A program made the position numbers and the translations under genes. Shown one piece after another: positions 18,949-28,178 of a DNA stretch of 64,000 nt (positions within the stretch are counted from its first letter, which is position 1; every line of letters begins with the position of its first letter). The notes below the pieces were generated by a model. That model did not search any database, was not told the DNA's origin, and was given only the letters and a program-made list of their open reading frames with translations. Source of the DNA: DATFRY01 sp035489015 (GTDB lineage Bacteria > Myxococcota_A > Polyangia > Haliangiales > Haliangiaceae). Location: positions 1-64,000 of the forward strand of contig DATHKR010000158.1 in NCBI GenBank assembly GCA_035489015.1, in the 5' to 3' direction.

Positions 18949-21117
18949 TTGGAAACCCAGCACCAGCAGAGTCTCCGAGACCAGGACGAGCAGGTCATCG
19001 GCGTCGACTTCCGCCGCTACCTGAGCGCGGTTCGAAAATACAAGTGGATCATCGCGTCGATCGTCGCGCTCGCCATCACCGGGGCGGTCCTTTACACGAG
19101 TCAACAGACCGAGATCTTCCAGGCCACGGCGTCGATGGTCATCGACCCGAAGCTGCCGGACCTCCTGGGCCAGGGCCAGGAGATGGTGGTCTCGGGCGGT
19201 AGCGGCTCCTCCACCGCGGAGTACTACCGCCAGCAGCGCGAGGTGCTGCAGAGCTACCAGCTCATGCGCCGCACCGTCGAGAACAACGACCTGCAGGTCA
19301 AGCTGCTGAGCGCCGACGAGCGCGAGGGGCTGACCCAGGAGGAGGTGCTCGACCTCACCACGCGGCGCCTGCGCGACGCGCTCAGCATCACGTACCCCGA
19401 GCAGAACCGGATCATGTACGTCACGGTCAAGAACCCGGACGCGCAGGCCGCCGCCGACGTGGCCAACGCCCACGTCGATACCTACGTGTCGTGGACCCGC
19501 GGGCAGCTATCGCTCGGCACCCAGCGCGCGTCCAAGTGGCTCGCCACCGAGCTCGAGCTGGCCGAGAAGAAGCTGCGCGAGTCCGATACCAAGCTGGTCG
19601 AGTTCCAGAAGGCCAACGACATCCTGTCGGTCTCGCTCGAGGACCGGCAGAACATGGTCACCGCCAACATCACCCGCTACACCGAGGCGCTGAACGACGC
19701 GCGCGCCAAGCGGATCGAGCTCAGCTCCATCCTCGACCGGATGAAGAAGACGGTCGGCTCCGACGTGGTCAAGTCGCCGATCTTCGGGCTGACCGAGACG
19801 GCCGCGCTCGACAGCATCAAGTCGCAGTACTACCTCGAGCGCAACAAGTTCCTCGAGATCGAGAAGGAAGTCGGGCCGAAGAACATCGAGTACGTGAAGC
19901 AGAAGGTCAAGGTCGAGGATCTGCACTCGGCGCTCGAGAACGAGGCCCAGCTGGCCGTCATGACCATCCAGGAGAAGCTGGCGGCGGCTCGCACCACCGA
20001 GACCGCGTTCGACCAGGAGATCGAGCGGTACCGGCAGGAGGCGTTCCAGCTCGGCCCCAAGCTGGTCCAGTTCAACCAGCTGCTCCGCGACCGCAAGTCG
20101 AACGAGGACAAGTACAACATCCTGGTCAACCGGCTCGGCACGAGCGACCTCAACAGCCGGCTCGACTCGGTCAACGTGACGCCGCTCGACCGCGCGCGCG
20201 CGCCCACCGAGCCGGTCTTCCCCAGCCTGCGGCGCAACGTGGTGCTCGGCGGCGCGATCGCGCTGTTCCTGGGGGTGGGCGTGGCCTTCCTGCTCACCTT
20301 CCTCGATCGATCGGTGAAGACGCTGGAGGACATCCAGGCGACCGCGCAGCTGCCGGTGCTCGGCATCATCCCGATGCTGAGCGAGTCGGACGTGGCCAGC
20401 AACGACGACAAGGCGCGCGACCTGTACGTGTTCCAGCACCCGACCTCACGGGTGGCGGAGTGCTGTCGCGCGCTGCGCACCAACATCCTGTTCAGCGGCG
20501 CCGACCGGCCGCTGAAGACGCTGGTCGTGTCGAGCCCCAACCCGCGCGAGGGCAAGACCACCTCGGTCATCTACCTGGGCACGACCATGGCGCAGAGCGG
20601 GCAGCGGGTGCTGCTGATCGACTCCGACATGCGCCGCCCGCGCCTGCACCAGTCGATGTCGGTGCCGCGCCAGATGGGGCTCTCGAACCTCATCGTCGGC
20701 GAGGTGGACTTCAACGACGTCATCAAGACAACCGAGATCCCCAACCTCTACGTGATGCCGTGCGGCCCGCTGCCGCCCAACCCGGCCGAGCTGCTCATGA
20801 CCAACCGGTTCCAGAGCGTGCTCGAGGAGCTGGGCCGGCGCTTCGACCGCATCCTGCTCGACTCGCCGCCGCTGCAGGCGGTGACCGACGCGGTGGTGCT
20901 GTCGCGCCACTCCGACGGCGTCATCCTGGTGGTGAAGGCGGGCAAGACCCTGCGCGAGGACATCACCCGCTCGGTCCGCCAGCTGGCCAGCGTGGACGGC
21001 ACCGTGGTCGGCGTCATCTTGAACGAGATCGACCTCGACCAGCGGCGCGACTACTACTACTACAGCTACTACGGCTACGGGAAAGACCAGGTGCAAGAGC
21101 CCGAAGCCGCGGCCTGA
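18949..21117 (+). CDS. Wzc-type chain-length regulator / bacterial tyrosine autokinase
   Basis: A 722-residue inner-membrane protein controlling polysaccharide polymerisation and export. An N-terminal membrane helix (WIIASIVALAITGAVLY) and a second near residue 430 (VVLGGAIALFLGVGVAFLLTF) enclose a coiled-coil periplasmic region; the cytoplasmic BY-kinase domain has Walker A NPREGKTT, Walker A' VLLIDSDMRRP and Walker B ILLDSPP. The C-terminus DYYYYSYYGYG is the tyrosine cluster that is autophosphorylated. Kinase and PCP parts are fused, as in Wzc. TTG at 18949 is preferred because GGAG lies five bases upstream; a TTG at 18922 is in frame but has no such site. The glycosyltransferase gene follows after 8 bases. 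Confidence 0.94.
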   Translation: METQHQQSLRDQDEQVIGVDFRRYLSAVRKYKWIIASIVALAITGAVLYTSQQTEIFQATASMVIDPKLPDLLGQGQEMVVSGGSGSSTAEYYRQQREVLQSYQLMRRTVENNDLQVKLLSADEREGLTQEEVLDLTTRRLRDALSITYPEQNRIMYVTVKNPDAQAAADVANAHVDTYVSWTRGQLSLGTQRASKWLATELELAEKKLRESDTKLVEFQKANDILSVSLEDRQNMVTANITRYTEALNDARAKRIELSSILDRMKKTVGSDVVKSPIFGLTETAALDSIKSQYYLERNKFLEIEKEVGPKNIEYVKQKVKVEDLHSALENEAQLAVMTIQEKLAAARTTETAFDQEIERYRQEAFQLGPKLVQFNQLLRDRKSNEDKYNILVNRLGTSDLNSRLDSVNVTPLDRARAPTEPVFPSLRRNVVLGGAIALFLGVGVAFLLTFLDRSVKTLEDIQATAQLPVLGIIPMLSESDVASNDDKARDLYVFQHPTSRVAECCRALRTNILFSGADRPLKTLVVSSPNPREGKTTSVIYLGTTMAQSGQRVLLIDSDMRRPRLHQSMSVPRQMGLSNLIVGEVDFNDVIKTTEIPNLYVMPCGPLPPNPAELLMTNRFQSVLEELGRRFDRILLDSPPLQAVTDAVVLSRHSDGVILVVKAGKTLREDITRSVRQLASVDGTVVGVILNEIDLDQRRDYYYYSYYGYGKDQVQEPEAAA

Positions 21118-21125
21118 TCCACCCG

Positions 21126-22292
21126 ATGCGCATCCTCTACCTCTCCCTGTCGTACGTGCCGTCGCGGCGCGCCTCCAGCGTGCAGGTGATGAAGATGTGC
21201 TCGGCGCTGGCCCGCCAGGGTCACGAGGTCGTGCTGGTGGTCAAGGCGGGGCCGGCGGCCGAGGCGGCGCGCGCGGCCGACGACTTCGCCTTCTACGGGG
21301 TGGAGCCGAGCTTCCGGATCGAGAAGCTGCCGCGCCCGGCCCGCCGGGGCGGCGGGGCGGTGTACGCGGCGGCGATGGCGCGGCGCCTGGTCGAGCACCG
21401 GCGGTGGGCCGACCTGGTCTACTGCCGCGATCCGGTGGGTGGCGCGTGCGCCTCGCTCCTGCGCATGCCGCTGGTGTTCGAGGCCCACGGCCTGCCGGGC
21501 AACCGGCTGCAGCGGGCGATGTGGCGCCAGATGACCGGGTCGCGCGGGTTCGTGGCGATGGTGGCGATCTCCGATGCGCTGCGGCGCGACATCCTGGCCG
21601 AGGGGCTGCTGCCCGACGGGCGCGACTGCATCGTCGCGCACGACGCGGCGGACGTGCCGGAGCGCGCGCCGTCGGCGGGCCGGGCCGCGAACGGGCGCCC
21701 GCACGTCGGCTACGTCGGCAACCTGTACAAGGGGCGCGGGATCGAGCTCCTGCTCGAGGTGGCGCGGCGGATGCCGGAGGCCGACTTCGACGTGGTCGGC
21801 GGGTCCGAGGCGGACATCGCGCGCTGGCGGGCGGCGTCGCCGCCGGCGAATCTGCTGTTCCACGGCTTTCACCCGCACAGCGAGCTGGGCCCGTTCTACG
21901 ACCGGTTCGATCTGGTGGTGATGCCGCACAGCCGCGACGGCGTGGTCGGCGCGAGCGGCTCGAGCGACATCAGCCGGTGGACCTCGCCGATGAAGATGTT
22001 CGAGTACATGGCGTCGGGCTTGCCGATGGTCGCGTCCGATCTGCCGGTCCTGCAGGAGGTGCTGCGGCACGGCCAGAACGCGCTCATCGCGCGGTCGGAC
22101 GACACCGGCGACTGGATCGAGAAGATCCGCGCGCTGATCGCGGATCCGGACCTGGGCGCGCGCCTGGCCCGCACCGCGCAGGAAGAGCTTCACCGCGACC
22201 ACACGTGGGACGCGCGCGCGTCTCACGTGATCAACCAGCTGCCTGGGCTCGGAGCAAAGGCGTCAGGCTCGCCGGAGGCAACGCCCGTCTGA
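21126..22292 (+). CDS. GT4-type glycosyltransferase
   Basis: A 388-residue retaining GT-B enzyme that adds a sugar to a growing lipid-linked glycan at the cytoplasmic face. The N-terminal domain opens MRILYLSLSYVPSRRASSVQV with ARQGHEV; the C-terminal donor domain has VGYVGNLYKGRGIELLLE, FDVVGGSE and the nucleotide-binding region MKMFEYMASGLPMVASDLP, whose acidic residue (FEYMASG) lies at the usual EX7E position. No signal peptide. It follows the Wzc-like gene by 8 bases and precedes the beta-helix lipoprotein by 28 bases. Donor and acceptor are unknown. Confidence 0.9.
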   Translation: MRILYLSLSYVPSRRASSVQVMKMCSALARQGHEVVLVVKAGPAAEAARAADDFAFYGVEPSFRIEKLPRPARRGGGAVYAAAMARRLVEHRRWADLVYCRDPVGGACASLLRMPLVFEAHGLPGNRLQRAMWRQMTGSRGFVAMVAISDALRRDILAEGLLPDGRDCIVAHDAADVPERAPSAGRAANGRPHVGYVGNLYKGRGIELLLEVARRMPEADFDVVGGSEADIARWRAASPPANLLFHGFHPHSELGPFYDRFDLVVMPHSRDGVVGASGSSDISRWTSPMKMFEYMASGLPMVASDLPVLQEVLRHGQNALIARSDDTGDWIEKIRALIADPDLGARLARTAQEELHRDHTWDARASHVINQLPGLGAKASGSPEATPV

Positions 22293-22320
22293 CACCGCGA
22301 CGCGCCCGCTTGGATGGACC

Positions 22321-24921
22321 ATGGCGCGACAGTCTCGACTTCATCGGTTCCTCGTCCTCGGACTCGCCGTGCTCGTCCCGGCGTGGGCCGGCGGCGCGGC
22401 GTGCGGCGGCAACACCGGCGACGGTGGGACGCGCAGCGCGCCGGCGTCGGGCAGCGCGGCGGGGACCGCGGCGGACGGGGACAGCCTCGGCGGCGACGGC
22501 GGCGGCGGGGACGGCGCGGACGACGGCGGCGGAGTCGCGGCGAGCGCGGCGCGAGTCGGGCCGGCCGTGGTCCGCGATTCCCTGGCCGCTGCCGGCGCGG
22601 CGCGGCTGATCCTGTTCGCCGGGCAGGCGGCGCCGGCGGCGGGACCGCGCGCCGCGGCGGCCGGGCAGGCGGCGCCGGTCGCGCGGCTCTCGCCGGTCGC
22701 GCCGCTGTCGATCGACCCGGCGCTGCCGCGCGGCCTCCGCCTCGACGCGTCCAGCGGCGCGATCACCGGCGCCTCCCTCGAGCCGGCCGCTGGCCGGGTC
22801 CACCTGCTGCGCGACGCGCGCGGGGCGACCTCGACCGTGTGGGTCGAGATCCTGCCGGCGCCGTCGCCGCGGACCAGCCGGTTCGTCTCGCCGTCGGGCA
22901 ACGACTCGAGCCCCGGCTCGATCGACCGCCCGTTCCGCACCGTCGGGCGTGCGGTGCGCGACCTCGGGCCCGGCATGACCCTGTTCCTGCGCCGCGGCGT
23001 CTACCGCGAGTCGGTCGAGCTGCGCCGCCTGACCGGAACCGCGGCCCAGCCGATCGAGATCCGCTCGTACCCGGGCGAGCACGCGGTCATCGACGCCTCC
23101 GAGGCGATCTTCGCCGACGATCCGGCGCACGCCTGGCGCCGGGCCCGCGGACCGGGCGCGCACCCGGACGAGTGGGAGTCGACCCGGACCTACTCGATCG
23201 AGGGCAAGGACACCTCCAGCCGCGGGGCGTTCCTCGACCGGCCGAGCTACACCCGCCTCCTCACCTACAGCCGCCTCGAGGACCTGCGCGCCAGCAACCA
23301 GCGCTGGATCTCGCCGCCGAAGTCGGGGGGCGGGAAGGAGGGCGGCGACGACGAGGACGGCGCCGACCGACCCGCCCAGCCGGATGACGACGACGACGAC
23401 GGCGCCGCCGCTCGGCCGGTCGACCGTCGCCCCGGTGCCACCACCCTGGCCGGCAGGCGCCGGCACGCGCAGCCGCTCCACGTGCCGTGGACGTACTTCG
23501 GCCCCGGCATTCACTTCGACCGCGACACCGGCCGGATCCACATCCGGCTGTCGCCGACCGCGCACGGCGTGGCCGGCCTGGAGGAGTACCGCGGGCCGCG
23601 CGACCCGCGCGCGCTGCACCTGGCGATCTCGAGCCGGGCCGACCGCGCGCTGGGCGTGGTCGGCTCCCGGCACGTGCGGGTCGCCGACGTCGGCCTGTTC
23701 CACGGCGGCGACGAGACCGTGCGCATCCAGGGCAGCGCCGACGTCGTCCTCGACCACGTCGAGATCCGCGCCGCCACCTACGGCCTGTTCATCGGCGAGG
23801 CCCAGCGGGTCCACATCCTGCACAGCTCGATCGACGGGGGCATCGCGCCGTGGAGCTTCCGCAGCGACTTCAAGGGCGCCTACAAGTTCGCCGGGCCCAG
23901 CGGAGAGCCGGTCACCAACAACCTGGTCCGCAAGACCCAGCGCGCGCTCCTGTTCATGGCCGGCGGCGACGTCGACGTCGAGATCGCGTACAGCGAGCTC
24001 ACCGACGGTCACGACGTCTATCTGGCCGGCACCCGCACCGACTTCCATCACAACCGGATCCACAACATCCACGACGAGGCGCTCTACCTCAAGGCCGCGG
24101 CCAACGAGGCGGGGATGCGCATCCACGAGAACGTGGTCGAGCAGACGCTCTCCGCGCTCAGCTTCTGGGGCAAGGGCAGCGGGGAGCGCTACGTGTACCG
24201 GAACCTGTTCGACCTGCGCACGCCGATCGCGGGGCATCGCCCGGGCAGCGGCGCCCAGATCGACACCTGGCGCCACGGCCACGCGTTCAAGAACACGGGC
24301 AACCTCGGCACGCTGTACTTCTATCAGAACACGGTCCTGATCAACCGACCGACCAAGCCCGCCTTCCTCCAGTTCAGCGGGCTCGGCGCCGACCCGGCCC
24401 AGCTCCAGCGCCGCTGGTTCCTGAACAACGTCTTCGTGGTCCGCCAGCCCGACGCGGGCAGCGACCGCGCGGTCGCGTTCGTGCCGCCGCCTTCGTATCA
24501 GTCCGTGCGCGGTCCAGGCGGCGTGCCGCTGCTCCGCTCCGACGGCAACGTGTGGGTGCGCAGCGGGCCGCACCAGCGCCCGCTGTTCCGCTGCACCGAG
24601 AACAACCGCAGCCCGGCGTGCGGCCCGATGAAGAAGGTCTGGCGCCTGGCCGACCTTCGCGGCACCGGCGACTTCGAGGCGCACAGCCGCGAGGCCGATG
24701 ACCCCGGCTTCCGCCGCGCCGCCAGCCTCGACCGCGCCGGCCCGGGCGACGATCTGCGCCCCGGCCCGAGGAGCCCGGCGCTCGGCCAGGGGATCGCGCT
24801 GCCGGCCGACCTGCCCGACCCGGTGCGCCCGCGCGCCCGCCGGGCCCGCCCCGACGCCGGCGCCCTCGCCGCCGGCCAGCCGCTCCTCCGGGTCGGGATC
24901 GACGGCCGCCTGGCCTACTGA
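22321..24921 (+). CDS. Right-handed beta-helix lipoprotein (possible polysaccharide lyase/epimerase)
   Basis: An 866-residue exported protein: signal sequence with possible lipid site Cys28 (WAGGAAC), a Gly/Ala/Asp-rich linker to about residue 170, then RFVSPSGNDSSPGSIDRPFRTV, the start of DUF1565-type parallel beta-helices, and many coil repeats (VRVADVGLFHGGDETVRIQG, VVLDHVEIRAATYGLFIG, HHNRIHNIHDEALYLK). An acidic stretch (about 336-365, with PDDDDDDG) interrupts the helix. Such helices bind, cut or epimerise acidic polysaccharides; within an export operon a trimming or modifying enzyme fits. Catalytic residues are not assigned. Confidence 0.8.
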   Translation: MARQSRLHRFLVLGLAVLVPAWAGGAACGGNTGDGGTRSAPASGSAAGTAADGDSLGGDGGGGDGADDGGGVAASAARVGPAVVRDSLAAAGAARLILFAGQAAPAAGPRAAAAGQAAPVARLSPVAPLSIDPALPRGLRLDASSGAITGASLEPAAGRVHLLRDARGATSTVWVEILPAPSPRTSRFVSPSGNDSSPGSIDRPFRTVGRAVRDLGPGMTLFLRRGVYRESVELRRLTGTAAQPIEIRSYPGEHAVIDASEAIFADDPAHAWRRARGPGAHPDEWESTRTYSIEGKDTSSRGAFLDRPSYTRLLTYSRLEDLRASNQRWISPPKSGGGKEGGDDEDGADRPAQPDDDDDDGAAARPVDRRPGATTLAGRRRHAQPLHVPWTYFGPGIHFDRDTGRIHIRLSPTAHGVAGLEEYRGPRDPRALHLAISSRADRALGVVGSRHVRVADVGLFHGGDETVRIQGSADVVLDHVEIRAATYGLFIGEAQRVHILHSSIDGGIAPWSFRSDFKGAYKFAGPSGEPVTNNLVRKTQRALLFMAGGDVDVEIAYSELTDGHDVYLAGTRTDFHHNRIHNIHDEALYLKAAANEAGMRIHENVVEQTLSALSFWGKGSGERYVYRNLFDLRTPIAGHRPGSGAQIDTWRHGHAFKNTGNLGTLYFYQNTVLINRPTKPAFLQFSGLGADPAQLQRRWFLNNVFVVRQPDAGSDRAVAFVPPPSYQSVRGPGGVPLLRSDGNVWVRSGPHQRPLFRCTENNRSPACGPMKKVWRLADLRGTGDFEAHSREADDPGFRRAASLDRAGPGDDLRPGPRSPALGQGIALPADLPDPVRPRARRARPDAGALAAGQPLLRVGIDGRLAY

Positions 24922-24951
24922 TCGCCCTTCGGATCGGCCTTCTGCTCGCTC

Positions 24952-24980
24952 GCGCGGCGCCGGGCCCGGCCCGCCCGCGC
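24952..24980. terminator. Hairpin between convergent genes
   Basis: GCGCGG (24952-24957) pairs with CCGCGC (24975-24980), and inside it GGGCC (24962-24966) pairs with GGCCC (24968-24972). It lies in the 58 bases between the convergent beta-helix lipoprotein and Gfo/Idh genes. No T-run is present. Confidence 0.4.
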
Positions 24981-26002
24981 TACCCGACCGCGACCGGCGC
25001 GCCGTCCTTGTCGAGCGACGACTGGGCCGCCGCCAGCACTCGCACGCTGCGCAGGCCGCTGGCTCCGTCGGCGCGCGGCGTGGTGCCCTCGCGGATGCAG
25101 CTGATGAAGTGGTCGAGCTCGAGCGCGAGCGGCTCGGCCATCGGGACGTGCGGGATGTGGATGTCGCCCTGGCGCAGGGTCAGGTACTCGGCGTACTGGG
25201 CAAAGGCGGGCGGCCGGTCGTAGCCCTTGTCGTAGATGCGCAGCTTCTCGCTGGCCACGTCGTCGAACTCGGCCATCTTGCGCGAGCAGACCAGGGTCAG
25301 CCGGCGCTCCTTGCGCGGGTCGAGCCACGACAGGTGGATGTGCGCCATCTGCCCGCGGGCGTACTTCAGCGTCACGAACACCACATCCTCGACCCCCTCC
25401 TGCAGGTAGCTCTGCCCGCGCGCCGACACGCTGGTCGGCACCTCGCCATCGAGCAGGAAGTCGATCATCGAGAGGTCGTGCGGCGCGAAGCTCCACAGCG
25501 CGTTCTCGTCGCTGCGCAGCCGGCCGAGGTTCACCCGCGTCGCGTAGAGGTAGTAGAGGTGGCCGAGGTCGCCGGACGAGAGCAGCTCGCGCAGGCGCAC
25601 CACCGCCGGGTGATGGAGCATGAGGTGGCCGACCGCGAGCACCAGGCCGGCCCGCGCCGCCGCGTCGACCACCGCCTCGGCGTCGGCCACCGCCAGCGCC
25701 AGCGGCTTCTCGACCAGGACGTGGCGGCCGGCCGCGAGCGCTCGCGCCGCCTGGTCGGCGTGACTGCGCGCCGGCGTGGCCAGGACGACCGCGTTCACCG
25801 CCGGATCGGCCAGCACCTCGTCGAGGGTGGCGAGCGGCCGCGCGCCCGGCGCCGCTCGCGCGGCTCGTGCCCGCGCGCCGCCGTCGACGTCGCACACGGC
25901 GACCAGGCGCGCCCCGCGCTGCGCGGCCGCGACCCGGACGTGGTGGATGCCCCAGTACCCGCAGCCGACGACGGCCAGCCCCACGTCCTCGGCGCCGGCC
26001 AC
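24980..26002 (-). CDS. Gfo/Idh/MocA-family sugar dehydrogenase (candidate UDP-GlcNAc 3-dehydrogenase)
   Basis: A 340-residue NAD(P)-dependent enzyme. The Rossmann motif VVGCGYWGIHHVR opens the protein, VLATPARSHADQA and the catalytic-Lys motif VLVEKPLA follow, and LWSFAPHDLSMIDFLL holds the active-site His region of the second domain. The pattern resembles WlbA/GnnA-type members that oxidise carbon 3 of UDP-GlcNAc(A), the step before a DegT transaminase and a WlbB-type acetyltransferase, both present in the window. The start is GTG at 26002, 17 bases after the stop of the beta-barrel gene; GTG at 25984 is an alternative. Substrate is inferred from context only. Confidence 0.85.
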   Translation of the reverse strand: MAGAEDVGLAVVGCGYWGIHHVRVAAAQRGARLVAVCDVDGGARARAARAAPGARPLATLDEVLADPAVNAVVLATPARSHADQAARALAAGRHVLVEKPLALAVADAEAVVDAAARAGLVLAVGHLMLHHPAVVRLRELLSSGDLGHLYYLYATRVNLGRLRSDENALWSFAPHDLSMIDFLLDGEVPTSVSARGQSYLQEGVEDVVFVTLKYARGQMAHIHLSWLDPRKERRLTLVCSRKMAEFDDVASEKLRIYDKGYDRPPAFAQYAEYLTLRQGDIHIPHVPMAEPLALELDHFISCIREGTTPRADGASGLRSVRVLAAAQSSLDKDGAPVAVG

Positions 26003-26019
26003 GCTGGGTCGGCCTCGAG

Positions 26020-27276
26020 CTAGAACGCGGCCATGAGGCCGAGGATCGCCTCGTGCCGGATGTACGAGGGGTCGTCCATCTCGGCGTTGCGGAAGTCGGT
26101 GTCGACCGACTGGATCCCGTAGTCGGCGTACAGGCTGAAGCGATCGAGCAGCACCCAGGCGGCCCGGAAGTTGGCCTCCAGGATGACGTCGTCGCGCTCG
26201 CTGGTCGGGCCGATGACCTCGGGGATGCCGCGGTAGCCGCGGAAGCGAGTGCCGGCGTTGGCGGTCAGCACGACGGTGCGGATCTGCTGGTTGATGCCGA
26301 TCTGCCCCTGGTGCTCGCCGTAGTAGTTCGCGTTGATCGAGTCGTGCACGTCGTAGCGGTAGCGAAGCACGAACCGGCCGGTCGGGATGTAACGCCAGCC
26401 GAAATCGACCCCGCCGATGACGCTGTTGTAGCTCGGCCCGGAGTCGTAGAAGCCGTTGGCGTAGCCGACGTACGCGTTGATCGTGGTCCACTCGGTCAGC
26501 ACCGAGTCGATCCCGGTCAGCACGCGGAGCGGGGTGGACCCGATCTTGTAGTCCATCCCCTCGAGCTGATTGTCGCCGAGCGGCCGGTAGAAGCCGAACG
26601 ACCCGTCGATCCACGCCTGGGTGTACGGGAAGAACTTCCAGTTCACCTTGGCGCCGACGGTGTGCTGGATGCGGTCGGCGAACTGCGACTCGTCCGACTC
26701 GAACACGTCGATCGTGTTCTCGTAGCGTGGCCCACCCGAGATGTTGTGGCCGCGCGGCTGGACGATCACCTCCGCCTTGAAGTGATTGACGTCGCGATCC
26801 AGGTGCTGGTTCGACTCGAAGTTGGTCGGGCGACCCACGCGCTGGAACTGATCGGCCAGGGTGAAGGCCACGTTGCCCTGCGGGAGAAACGTGAGCTTTC
26901 CCTCCGCGTTGATGTCGAGGTTGCGCTGCTTGCGCACCTGCTCGTCGGAGGTCAGGAACTCGGTGTACTGGACGTCGACGCCGGCGAGGAAGTCGATCGT
27001 CCGCGTGGTGCTCTCGTCGAGCTGGCCGATCCGATCCTCGCCGGACGGCTGCACGTTGATGCCGGCCAGGAGCCGCATGATCGGGGCGAGGACCTCGTCG
27101 CTCTCCTCGTAGAACACGTTGGAGACCACGCCGGCCTCGAGGCCGACGTGGGGGTGGAGCACGGTGGCTTCACCGACCTTGATGCCGGGCCCTTCGACCA
27201 GGACATCCTGAGCCCGCGCCGACCCGCCGAGCGCGAGCAGCAAGGCGGGAACGATCGCAATGACGAGGCGTCTCAT
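26020..27276 (-). CDS. Outer-membrane beta-barrel, probable polysaccharide secretion porin
   Basis: A 418-residue protein with a cleavable signal peptide (ALLLALGGSARAQD) followed by alternating hydrophobic/polar strands throughout (for example FVLRYRYDVHDSINANYY and FSLYADYGIQSVDTD) and a C-terminal Phe (LGLMAAF), typical of barrels inserted by the Bam machinery. Barrels of this size occur in myxobacterial exopolysaccharide loci (WzpX-like), where they serve as the outer-membrane channel for OPX proteins lacking their own membrane helix. The short OPX lipoprotein at 30591-31193 is the natural partner. Transcribed with the secreted coiled-coil gene upstream and the Gfo/Idh gene downstream. 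Confidence 0.8.
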   Translation of the reverse strand: MRRLVIAIVPALLLALGGSARAQDVLVEGPGIKVGEATVLHPHVGLEAGVVSNVFYEESDEVLAPIMRLLAGINVQPSGEDRIGQLDESTTRTIDFLAGVDVQYTEFLTSDEQVRKQRNLDINAEGKLTFLPQGNVAFTLADQFQRVGRPTNFESNQHLDRDVNHFKAEVIVQPRGHNISGGPRYENTIDVFESDESQFADRIQHTVGAKVNWKFFPYTQAWIDGSFGFYRPLGDNQLEGMDYKIGSTPLRVLTGIDSVLTEWTTINAYVGYANGFYDSGPSYNSVIGGVDFGWRYIPTGRFVLRYRYDVHDSINANYYGEHQGQIGINQQIRTVVLTANAGTRFRGYRGIPEVIGPTSERDDVILEANFRAAWVLLDRFSLYADYGIQSVDTDFRNAEMDDPSYIRHEAILGLMAAF

Positions 27277-27316
27277 GTCGTTGTTGAGCCTAGGCGAAGA
27301 GAATCAAGTCGAGGCG

Positions 27317-27907
27317 TCACTCGAAGGGGCTGGCGTACCCAGGGGGATCGATCGGGTTGTTGTCCCACGGGGTGTCGTCGGTCGGGTCGTCCGGCACGTC
27401 GGGCTCGTCCACGTTCACCGACAGCGGACCGAGATACGAGATCTCTTCCCCCACGCACGCCTCGGCCTCATCGCGCAGGCCGGCGATCTTCTCGCCCGAG
27501 ATTCTGACCACGGTGTAGCGGTGGTACCGCTCGCCGTCGTCGCCGCTGGCGATCGCCAGCGTGAGCTTGCTGAGACCGTCCTCGAGGATGTTCAGGAGCT
27601 GCTTGATCTGCAGCAACTTGTCGTTGATGCAGTTGAGCTTGATGACGTCCTTCTGCTTGCGGGCCTCGGTCTTCAGCTGCTCGACCCGCTTCTCGTCCTC
27701 GTTCGCCTTCTGTCCCACCTCGCCCGCCTTGCGCTCCATCTCGTCGGGGGCGATCTGGGCTTCCTTCTCCATGGGGACGCTGACGTCCGGAGTCGGCTCG
27801 CCCGGGGCGAGGGCCGGCTCGTCGGGGGCCTGGGCGTGGAGCCCTGACCCGGTGGCCGCGATTGCGATGAGCCAGGCCGCGAACAGGAGCTTGTGGGCGA
27901 GTGACAT
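27317..27907 (-). CDS. Secreted coiled-coil protein of unknown function
   Basis: A 196-residue protein with a signal peptide (KLLFAAWLIAIAATGSGLHAQ). The mature part has a helical heptad-like segment (about residues 60-125: EMERKAGEVGQKANEDEKRVEQ) and an acidic Asp/Pro-rich tail (DEPDVPDDPTDDTP). Three cysteines are present, two in the middle region and one in AEACVGEE. No known domain is recognised. ATG 27907 is preferred because it begins the signal peptide; the frame is open further upstream. It is first in the operon with the beta-barrel porin and has a good promoter, so a periplasmic role in polysaccharide export is plausible but unproven. Confidence 0.75.
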   Translation of the reverse strand: MSLAHKLLFAAWLIAIAATGSGLHAQAPDEPALAPGEPTPDVSVPMEKEAQIAPDEMERKAGEVGQKANEDEKRVEQLKTEARKQKDVIKLNCINDKLLQIKQLLNILEDGLSKLTLAIASGDDGERYHRYTVVRISGEKIAGLRDEAEACVGEEISYLGPLSVNVDEPDVPDDPTDDTPWDNNPIDPPGYASPFE

Positions 27908-27955
27908 TGGCCTATTCTTTTGATTTTGCTGGGCCCGGCGCCCGGGCAAGGGGGC

Positions 27956-27985
27956 AATCTAACGGCCCGCCTTCGGGGCTGTCAA
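27956..27985 (-). promoter_or_regulatory. Sigma-70 promoter for the coiled-coil / porin / dehydrogenase operon
   Basis: The minus strand has a perfect TTGACA (27985-27980) and TAGATT (27961-27956) 18 bases apart. Transcription would start near 27949, about 42 bases before the ATG at 27907. The leader is A-rich (CAGCAAAATCAAAAGAATAGG), with AGG near the ATG. Confidence 0.6.
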
Positions 27986-28050
27986 CCTGAGGGGGGTACT
28001 CGGAACAAGACCTTAGTGTGTCGTGCCGGGTCCGGCGTTCAAGCTGAGAC

Positions 28051-28114
28051 TTGGGGGAGCCCCCCTTTCCCCCTATGTGTCCGGATCGGGTCCGGAGTGC
28101 ACGGAGATTCCGGA
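28051..28114 (+). promoter_or_regulatory. Weak candidate promoter and repeated TCCGGA motif before the epimerase gene
   Basis: TTGGGG (28051-28056) and TATGTG (28074-28079) are 17 bases apart. The six-base palindrome TCCGGA then occurs three times (28080, 28091, 28109), possibly a binding site cluster. The rest of the 271-base divergent region from 27986 shows nothing definite. Confidence 0.3.
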
Positions 28115-28178
28115 TTTCATTCTTTCTGGGGCCCCACCCCGCGACCGCGGGGGCCGGCTCCGCCGACCATGGAGCCCC

